NCBI GenBank assembly: GCA_032622095.1
Contig: CP136061.1
Coordinates: 9,565,287 to 9,629,286, forward strand
Reading direction: 5' to 3'
Source: Siphonodentalium dalli
Lineage: Eukaryota; Mollusca; Scaphopoda; Gadilida; Siphonodentaliidae
Length of the DNA: 64,000 nt
Shown here: piece by piece, positions 56,176 to 64,000 of the stretch
Position numbering within the stretch: position 1 is the first letter of the stretch
Layout: every line of letters begins with the position of its first letter
The notes under the pieces: generated by a model
Seen by the model: only the letters and a program-made list of their open reading frames with translations
What the model was told of the DNA's origin: nothing
The model's database searches: none
Position numbers and translations under genes: made by a program

Positions 56176-58650
56176 ACTAGCAGGGTTACCTGGCGTTGCC
56201 CAGGTTAAAGTGATGTGAAACCCTTTGTGGATGTTTGATGGGAATAGAGAATACTCTTGCTCAAAGTGTTACATGTATTCTCATAAATTGTTTATTCAAA
56301 TAGCATCACAAAACATGATTCTTACACATGGAATATAAGTAGTGGCTCACTTTGTCAATTGTCATTTTGTTTATCGCGATTAATCCGTTCCACCAATTTA
56401 TTTATTTACAACTGCGTATACGTCAGACGTTATGACATGAAACATGAACATCATAAACACATTAATTCACGACATTTGGGTTTTACATCTATAGAGATGT
56501 ATCAATCAATCTAAGATTTTGAGGACACCTGGCTATCATATCTCCATGAAGATACAGATGTTTTAAAGGTATTCAATCCGATCAGACAGTCCCCATATCA
56601 TCTAGATACAGCAACAACAACATTTCTTCAAAACATGCTTTAGTTATCAGAATCGATTAGTTACAACAAAATAATGCTAACCACTGTCAACTATGGTATA
56701 AAATTTCCCAAAACTTGTTATTTATCAACATTTTGTTCAACAAAATATGACCTTATTATCACTTAAGTATCACGAAATTTGGCCATATTACCACTTGATT
56801 TTAGAGTTATCCATCTTAATTGACAATTTTGCGCGAAACCTTCTGTTTGACCACGTGGTTCTGGGCCACATATTATTACACATCTCGAGAAATAACAAAT
56901 TTCGAAAATCGATATCTGATCACTCTGTGTTTTGATGGGTGGGTTCCTCAACTCGATTCAAATATTTTTTACCCCGAAACCAAAGAAATAGTAATTTATG
57001 AGCATCTGATCGGATTGAGTACCTTTAAAGAAATGTCCAGGTGCTCCTCTGTTCATGGCGCTATATATTGGCGAAATATTCTCAGTTTAAAAGAAATGTT
57101 GCCATGCACATATATCAGCTACATGTGCCCGACACAGTGAGATTTTAGTTGTTTATTGTAAATTTTTTGCGGAAACTATATTGAATGGAACAGACTCAAT
57201 TGTGATATATTATATACATGATCCATTCTAATATGCAATTCTCTGATGGTTCGAGTTCTCTCAGTTTGCAAGAATATGTGTATCTCTTAAATGAAATGAT
57301 AAATATACGTTTAATACTTTCTCCTAGGTATCTGTTTCGCTTGCTCATTAAACATTTTTTACACGCACATTTTGATACCTCATATCATTTGAGAAGAACG
57401 TGTATGAATTTGATGGTAATTGGCACTAAACATATTTTTTATCAGTTTTGGTGACCCTCCCGTCCCTATTTCAGACTGAAACGGCGCCACTGTTGTCATC
57501 ATTAAACCACACACTTAAGACTCATTATGGAAATGCATATATATAAAATTCAATGGTGAACTTGTCAAGTATACAAATTTAGGGGCCCCATATCTCTCAT
57601 CCAAACGGCAACAATTTGGTGTATCTAAACCACACGGTTAGATTCCTCTTATCACAGAGAAGACTATGTATCAATCTGGTGGAAATCTGCGCTAAAAATA
57701 TTGTTTATCTTTTTTTGTGTCCCTCTCACCCTCTCTCACCCAAACAACACCAATATGACATCTTTATATCACATGATTAGACTCCTCGTATCATGGATAA
57801 GAATGTGTATCACCTTGGTGGAAATTGGCGCTAAACATATTGCGTATCAATTTTGGTGCCCCTCTGCCTTTCAGTGCACCCCTGACTCGAATGACGCCAC
57901 TTTTGACAGATTTAGGTCACACCATTAGACTCCTGATACCATGTCGATGATAATGTATAAGTGTGGTGGCAATCGGTGACTAAACCCATTCTTATCAAGT
58001 TTAGTGCCCCGCCCACAATCTTTCATCCAAACGACAGCAATTTGGCATCTTTAAATCACACAATTAGATTCCTTGTATCATGGAGAAGAATATTTATCAA
58101 GTTGGTGGAAATCGGCGCTAAAATTAATTTGATCAATTTTGGGGCCCATCTCCACTTCTGTGCATCCCTGACGCGAACGGTGCCACTTTTGAAATATTTC
58201 AACCACACAATTAGATTCTTCATATCATGGGAATTATTATATATAAGTTTCATGACAATCGCGATAAATATTTGTATGCCCCTCCCCCTTTTCTGCCCCT
58301 GACAGCAACGGTGTCACTTTAGAAAATTCTAACCTGCACCATTATCTTTCTCGTAAAAAGTTACCCCTAGTAGACCCCTTTGGTGCCTCGGTGCTAAAAT
58401 TAGCTTTCTCAAATTTGGTGCCCCTCTCCACTGCCTTGCATCCCCGACTTGAATGCCGCCACTTTTGACATATTTAAACCACACCATTAGATTCCTTATA
58501 TCATGGGGATGATTATATATAAGTTTCGTGGCAATCGGCGACAAAATGTTTTTTTGCCCCTTTTCTGCCCCTGACAACGACGTCATTATAGAAATTCTAA
58601 CCAGCACCATTATCTTTCTCATAAAAAGTTACCCATAGTAGACCCCTTTA
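56176..58650 (+). mobile_element. HINE-like element, family F6
   Basis: It starts CTAGCAGGGTTACCTGGCGT, with a palindrome ACCTGG-CGTTG-CCCAGGT. A long array of strongly diverged ~130-145 bp units follows. Recurring phrases are TAGATTCCTTATATCATGG, GTGGCAATCGGCGCTAAA, TTTTGGTGCCCCTCTCC and CGGTGCCACTTTTGA; at least seven units lie between 57370 and 58640. AAAAGTTACCCCTAGTAGACC occurs twice near the end (58357, 58624). The 3' terminus is not sharply defined. Several open frames cross the array, but they are not conserved between units. Confidence 0.55.
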
Positions 58651-58732
58651 AGTGCCATCTAGATGGTCCCCTGTGAATTTATATAGAAGACAGACATTCA
58701 CAAATATAGATATAGATTGGTAGGTGGAGAGT

Positions 58733-59183
58733 TATATAGCAATCACTCACATGATTTCCCAAGAAACCAAGGAATTCTCTGATTAGGAGAGGGAAGAAAT
58801 TTGAGGGATGAGAGGAAGTAATATAGCATATCTCCGTGAACGTGGCAATCGAGCGTTAATACCAAGCAGTCAGTTGCACCCAGTGTACTGGGTGGAAAAA
58901 AGATCAAACCAATCTACGGCATGTGACCATAGCATAGATGGCTTAATCCTGTGACGTGGACGTGGTCAGTGTGATAATCACGATACCAAGAAGAGAAACT
59001 GGTGGATAGAATAGAAAGGGAAACAGGGAGGGTAGTCAATCCCTCCAATTTCTTCCCTCTCATATTCAGAGAATTCCTCTCATCCCCACATAAATATGGG
59101 GATGAGATGGGGAATTCTCTTCCATACTCGTTTTCAGAAATTGTCGGGATTCAAGGAAGTAATATAGCATTGTCCCGAGATTC
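58733..59183. repeat. Mixed inverted and direct repeats beside the DIRS element
   Basis: GAGAGGGAAGAAATTTGAGG at 58789 is inverted as CCTCCAATTTCTTCCCTCTC at 59042. GGAAGTAATATAGCAT occurs twice in the same orientation (58814 and 59153). Placed next to the 3' end of the DIRS-order element, these could be its terminal repeats; DIRS elements have split or inverted termini. That link is inference. Confidence 0.35.
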
Positions 59184-59345
59184 CACCAGTTTAATAAGAA
59201 GAATAAATAGCTTTAATGCACACAATATGCCCCTTATAGCCCCCACACAACAAACAGCTGTTTCAAGTTCAAAGTTGACATAAAAGTCGATGTCTGTATC
59301 ACAGAAGTCCATAATGGAAAACTCATCACTGTCTATCTGTGAATG

Positions 59346-60485
59346 TTAAGAACTACTTCCTGGATCATCCATATCCTTATAATAATGACTAAAAAATACT
59401 CCAGAAGTTGACGTGTAAAGACGAATAATGTCTAAATAGACCCCACAGGAAGCACTACGAGTAGAATGGTCTTTGAAAAAGGACACATCAATACCTGAAT
59501 CACACATAATATCAGTAATCCACCGAGTTACAGTGGTTGATTTGACAGGATTGAAAGTTATAAAGGACAATAAAAGTTTACTACTGCTTCGCCTTTGAGC
59601 TGTCCTTTGTAAATAAGAGTCCAAGGTATGAAGAACACACAATCGTGTATCTCTATAAAGATGAAGAACACACAATCGTGTATCTCTAAATGAAGAACAC
59701 ACAATCGTGTATCTCTAAGTATGAAGAACACACAATCGTGTATCTCTAAATGCATGGAGAGTAATCTGCAATGGCTGTTTAGACGGTTTTGAACATTTCA
59801 ATAAAGATGGAATGATGAAAGTTAAAGTGGACGGAGTTGACATAACAAAATTGAGATCAATAGCTGCAATAGACTGAGCTCTCTGAGCTGTGGTTAAAGC
59901 AATCAAAATTGTCAGCTTCTTGGTCAACTGTTCCAAAGTGATGTCTATCAAAGGAAACAGAGAAAATGTCAATACAGTTGAAACTGGCCATGTAGTATTG
60001 TACTTTGGAACAGGAGGTTTACAATTACAAATGCCTTTCATGAAACGGCAAAGGAGAGGATCATATGTCAAAGATGTTCCACTAAGTAAAAATAATGTCT
60101 GACTCAAGTGTTTGCTGTCCTGCTGAAGTGCTAGAGGTGGAGCAATTAACATTTCTAACAAGGTTGGGAACCACGACTGGGTGACTCGGGAACCACGACT
60201 GGGTGACTCCAGAAAGGTATAATAGCATACTGACCTTCACTTGATCCTGCTTTATTTTGAGTAGAATTCTGGGTATCAACCTAAAATGTGGAAAACTATA
60301 TGGTGATATATGTGACCATTGTGATGAATAGGCATCTTGATAGTCGGCCTCTGTATCATAACTCCAGCTGACATAATTTGGTAATTGACGATTAGCACTT
60401 GATGCAAAGAGATCAATTTCTGGATACCAAGCACAATGTACACAATTTTTTTGGAAAATAGATGGATTTGCCCAAAATTCACAGA
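59346..60485 (-). pseudogene. DIRS-order element: RNase H and tyrosine recombinase
   Basis: Minus strand, read from 60485 down. An RNase H-type segment has EFWANPSIFQK, PEIDLFASSANRQLPNYVSW and AYSSQWSHISPYSFPHFRLI, the pattern of DIRS/Ngaro pol. It is followed by the recombinase: LTTAQRAQSI (first catalytic Arg, about 59866-59896), then SFITFNPVKSTTVTRW and FFKDHSTRSASCG (His-x-x-Arg box, about 59445-59475), ending at TAA 59346-59348. DIRS elements integrate with a tyrosine recombinase instead of an integrase. The frame is broken by a tandem duplication near 60172-60205 and by a four-fold repeat at 59629-59750. The reverse transcriptase lies outside the window or is lost. Confidence 0.8.
59629..59752 (-). 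repeat. ~29-bp repeat, four copies, inside the recombinase
   Basis: GAAGAACACACAATCGTGTA plus TCTCTA recurs four times with linkers AAAGAT, AAAT, AGTAT. In the protein it multiplies the motif FRDTRLCVLH of the recombinase and shifts the frame. The unit contains a small palindrome (ACAC-AATC-GTGT), which may have favoured slippage. Confidence 0.85.
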
Positions 60486-60544
60486 ATATCAAACCCTACT
60501 GCTGAAACGCAGCCAACTGTGCTTCTAAATCCCAGTTAGCCAAA

Positions 60545-61564
60545 ATGAAAATTGTACAAATAAACATTAACTCTCTCAACACCTCTTGTACTCTCTTGGA
60601 AAATTATGTCAAGAAGAATAATGTCGACATAGTTTGCATCCAGGAAACGTGGAACAAAAATAAATCCATTAACTTCTTAAATTGGAACTCTGTTTTTCGA
60701 AATAGGACAACGGGCAAGCGTGGTGGTGGGGTCGCCACACTCATCAGGCCTGGTATCAAGTTTATACAAATAGACAATCCACAACTTGACATCGAATCAA
60801 TCTGGACTGAAATAGTGCATCCATCGGGCAGTTTTGTCCTCGTCAATGTATATATTCCGCCTAAACAGATAAAAGATATCCTCAAACTTAATTTAGCATT
60901 GGACAAATTTCGCAACAGTAGACTCCTAGTGCTGGGCGACTTCAACTGTAGGAACATTGCCTGGGAATTGCAAAATGATACCTGCAAGCTAAATAGGAAA
61001 TCTCAATCGGCTCGTATGGGAAAAACTCTACTAAATATAACAGACAGCCACAACCTCAAAACACACAATGCCGGCTTATACACTTGGACAAGAAATGAAT
61101 ACCATAGCGCTATTGACATAACTTTTTCACGTGGTCTAGATAATGTAGAAACCACTTGGTTTATTGATCGGGAGGGGTATGTTCGCACAGACCACTCCAT
61201 AATAAATTTTGTTCTCAAAGATTCAGTACAATCCGTAGATAAAACATTATGGAACTTCAAAAACTGTGACTGGACAGCCTGGAAATCTGCAATCAATGGA
61301 GAATTAAACAACTGGTGTACACAGTTCAAAACATTTGAAGGAGCAGACTCCAAATACGACAGTTTCTGCAAAGTTATTCTCAACACTGCAGAAACCCACA
61401 TTGGTAAAAAACACATCACAAAACATTCAAAACAAGTATGGAACGAGGATATTAAACTAAAATCAATTGAATGTAAAAAAGCGAATAAGAGGTTCCATAA
61501 ACGATCTGATCCACACAATAAAGCCATTCTTGACAATGCTCTTTGCGAACTCCGACAGCCATAG
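60545..61564 (+). pseudogene. LINE-2 ORF2 part 1: endonuclease
   Basis: A frame from ATG 60545. Apurinic-type endonuclease blocks in order: VQININSLN (Asn), VDIVCIQETWN (Glu), RGGGVATLIR, FVLVNVYIPP, RLLVLGDFNCRN (Asp), AGLYTWTRN, AIDITFSRG and RTDHSIINFV (Asp-His). All catalytic positions are present. The frame hits TAG at 61562-61564, but the next frame (from about 61558) continues the protein, so a single-base deletion near 61557 separates this part from the reverse transcriptase. The LINE begins within ~60 bp of the end of recognisable DIRS sequence, so it is 5' truncated close to the start of ORF2, or ORF1 lies elsewhere. Confidence 0.85.
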
Positions 61565-64000
61565 AGAAAGAAAAATCAACACACTGGGAACAAACATGTG
61601 AAAAAATAAGCAGAGCTAATCAACGCGATTTCTGGAAACTTATTCAACTTAATAGCGATCATAAACACATCCAAGACAACACCATTCAGCCAATTAAAAT
61701 TCAAAATGGTGATAAAGACTATGCACGTTCTGATGAAGACATATCAAAAAGACTGCAATATGTGCACATAGACCGTAAACACGCAGATACATCAGGTTTT
61801 GACATGCAGTGGAAAGAAGTAATAAATACTTCAATTAAAACTAACATCACTGACAACAACAATATTCTCAAACATAACATAGGAAAACCAGAAAATAGTG
61901 ATATCAGTGAAAGCGAAGTGCTGAGTGCTCTGAAAGCCATGAACAACAGTTCTGCTCCTGGACCGGATGATATTCATCCTCTAATGATCACTAAATCTGG
62001 GGACATCATGGTTAAATGCATCCATCTGTTATTTCAATATTTCTGGGTACAAGGTGTCATTCCATCAGCCTTCAAAAAGGACAATAAAATCTTCATAAAA
62101 AAACCCGGAAAATCAGTGTACGACTCTGAAAAGTGCTACCGTCCAATCAGCTTGAGCTCTATAATTGGTAAAACTTTTGAGAAAATAATTACTTGGAGAC
62201 TGATATGGAAAAGCGAGACGAGCGAATGGCTGAACGATGCCCAATATGCATATCGTAAGCACCGCAGTACCACGAGTGCACTAGTTGAAGTAACCGAATC
62301 CCTTATCACAGCCAAAAACGAAGGGAAGCATGCTCTCGTCACATATATTGACTTTGAAGGTGCTTTTGACTCCATCATGAGAGAAGGCATTGTATATAAA
62401 CTCCTCCAACAGGGCCTTGATGGAAGAATCCTAAAATATATCCACAACTTCCTAACTAACCGAACGAGCAAAAACTTTGTAAACACATACCAAAGCGACT
62501 GGATTCCAACTGAAATAGGGGCACCACAGGGATCTGTCATCAGTCCCATTCTGTTCACTCTCTATACTGATAACATTATGTCTGGTCGTTCAGAGCAAAC
62601 TATCCGATACTCCGATGATATTACCATAATCACCACTAACCACGACCCGAAACAAGCAGAGAAAGAAATGAATGAATGCCTACAATCAGTCACTTCTTGG
62701 TGCAACAGATGGCACCTATGTCTCAATACCAACAAAACCGACTTCATGCACATCCCTCCTGTGAATAACTGCACGGCGAATTTCAAACCCAATGTGTTCA
62801 TAAACAATAAACTAATAGAACTGATAAACGACAAAAAACTTCTAGGTGTTACTATTGATAGTGATTTATCATTTAAACCACACATTGAAAAAACTGTTTT
62901 AAAAGCTCGTGCTGGTCTATACAAGATTGGGAAATTTGTTAATGAATCTGGCATAAACATGGACAAATCTATTAGACTGTATAAAGCAGCTATAGTTCCC
63001 ATTCTACTTTATGGATACCCATCATGGTGTACCGTTAAAGAGGGTGTGATCCAAGAGCTTCTGAATGTTCAAAGATCTGCCCTACTAAACACAACTGGGG
63101 CTATTCATTCATCCAGTACAGAGGCAATGGAAGTTTTATGTAGCACACCACCACTTCTCCTCAAAATGAAGGAGATGAACTGTTTAGAGTACATCAGGCT
63201 CAAATCAAAAAACAATAAGTCATCTCTAAAGCAGCTCCTAATCAGTGCCATAAATAAATCATATGAAACCCCTATAAAAAGGATGTTCCAAGACAATAAA
63301 TATTTATTGAGCAAGAACTTCACTCAAGTGATAGATGAACCACAATATGAACTTGAGTGCTACAATTTTCACCCCAGTGTCACTATATACGCCTCTCCAG
63401 CTGGTGATATTGGACCCTGCTCATCCAAATCAGTTTCTCGTGACAATGCAGTGAAGGACATCTTAACATATCTTGAGCAAACTCTGGATCAAGATATAAT
63501 AATTTTCACTGATGGTTCTACTTTTCCCAACTCTCTTATTAGTGGAGCATCAGCTGTGATCTATCCATCCGGTATTCTTAGTGAACCCATAACTATCTCG
63601 GAAACCATTCACACTGATGGTCTCAACAATAGCGCTGAAATCAAGGGCATTCTTCTAGCATTAAAACACATGGAAATGACTCTAGAAGGTTCCAAATCAG
63701 CTTCAATTAACACTGCGCACATATTATGTGACTCTCAATCGGCTATCACATCCATTTTCGAATTCAAACCTAGTGACAAATCTTATTCAATTATACGCGA
63801 CTGCTGGCACACAATTCACCAAGTGGAACTCCTCAAGCCCTTAATATCTATCAAGATTAAATGGACTAACAGTCATATTGGTGTTAAAGGCAATGAACTA
63901 GCCGATCAGGCTGCTAAAGAAGCAGCAAAAAACACACACATTTCAAACAAGGACCTTGTACCATCGGACGGAAAATCTGTAAAGGAATTCAAGTTGTTTG
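61558..64000 (+). CDS. LINE-2 ORF2 part 2: reverse transcriptase and RNase H (partial)
   Basis: An uninterrupted frame of more than 810 codons that leaves the window. Reverse-transcriptase blocks: NNSSAPGPDDIHPLM, YRPISLSSIIGKTFEK, LVTYIDFEGAFDS (catalytic Asp), GAPQGSVISPILFTLYTD, then TIRYSDDITII, where the usual Y-A-D-D box reads Y-S-D-D. Downstream are GVTIDSDLSF and a thumb/linker. RNase H follows from about 63490: IIIFTDGSTFP (Asp), NNSAEIKGILLALKH (Glu), HILCDSQSA (Asp), and NSHIGVKGNELADQAAKEAA (last Asp). The order endonuclease-RT-RNase H places it in the I/R1-type group of LINEs. Lack of decay suggests a fairly recent insertion. The 3' end is not in the window. Confidence 0.9.

Noticed and set aside
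57218-58302. Open frames of 75-113 codons over the F6 array
   Set aside because: Different units are open in different frames and there is no conserved product, so these are chance frames in tandem repeats.
59002-59283. Plus-strand frame of 93 codons
   Set aside because: It spans the repeated sequence next to the DIRS element; no motif, no splice signal and no recognisable product.
60604-63323. Long minus-strand frames over LINE-2
   Set aside because: Shadows of the plus-strand endonuclease, reverse transcriptase and RNase H, whose motifs are unambiguous.

Overview
The window is AT-rich animal nuclear DNA from a repeat-dense region with almost no intact host gene. I see no bacterial operon structure, rRNA, tRNA or CRISPR array. 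The content points to a marine invertebrate, most likely a mollusc. The reasons are several families of elements built like the bivalve 'pearl'/HINE (non-autonomous Helentron) elements: a palindromic 5' end, ~130-165 bp internal tandem repeats, an ACGG microsatellite and a 3' hairpin. An esterase-bearing CR1-like LINE and a DIRS-order tyrosine-recombinase retroelement are also present. The mollusc assignment is inference from repeat content and was not tested by a search.

Layout. 1-5.2 kb: hairpin MITEs, diverged tandem repeats and a 43-bp tandem array. 5.2-9.9 kb: a minus-strand host gene or pseudogene with two splice-bounded exons that agree in phase (5239-5497 and 6876-8295). The long Gln/Pro/Met-rich exon has no frame change but carries five in-frame stops. 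A candidate zinc-finger-like first exon lies upstream (9679-9899). 10.9-11.9 kb: two minisatellites. 13.1-22.8 kb: one CR1-like LINE (ORF1 with an SGNH esterase domain; ORF2 endonuclease plus reverse transcriptase) split by two different HINE-like elements, one in the endonuclease and one in the reverse transcriptase. 23.3-39.2 kb: a field of HINE-like elements of at least four families, including a nested cluster at 29.6-33.5 kb, and several foldback elements. 39.8-49.8 kb: foldback and MITE-rich; four copies of a TA-flanked palindromic MITE, one interrupting a coding-like exon (43677-44426); a non-autonomous hAT element with a perfect 8-bp target duplication (48056-48941); a 26-bp minisatellite. 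50.2-58.7 kb: more HINE-like arrays, two candidate minus-strand exons (54837-54929, 55613-55901) and a 108-bp triplication that copies a splice donor. 59.3-60.5 kb: the 3' part of a minus-strand DIRS-order element (RNase H and tyrosine recombinase), broken by local tandem duplications. 60.5-64 kb: a plus-strand LINE with endonuclease, reverse transcriptase and RNase H, nearly intact (one frameshift) and running off the window.

How the parts relate: almost everything with coding potential belongs to mobile elements, and the insertions give a relative order. The CR1-like LINE came first and was split twice by HINEs. The host-like exons look decayed (stops, or a MITE in frame). The most notable pattern is that several HINE-like families that are unrelated outside their shared motifs keep one blueprint, including a similar 5' terminus (AAC-N-AGAGG, in four families) and a recurring GGGCCATAACTC-type core. 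This suggests mobilisation in trans by one machinery that is not encoded in this window.
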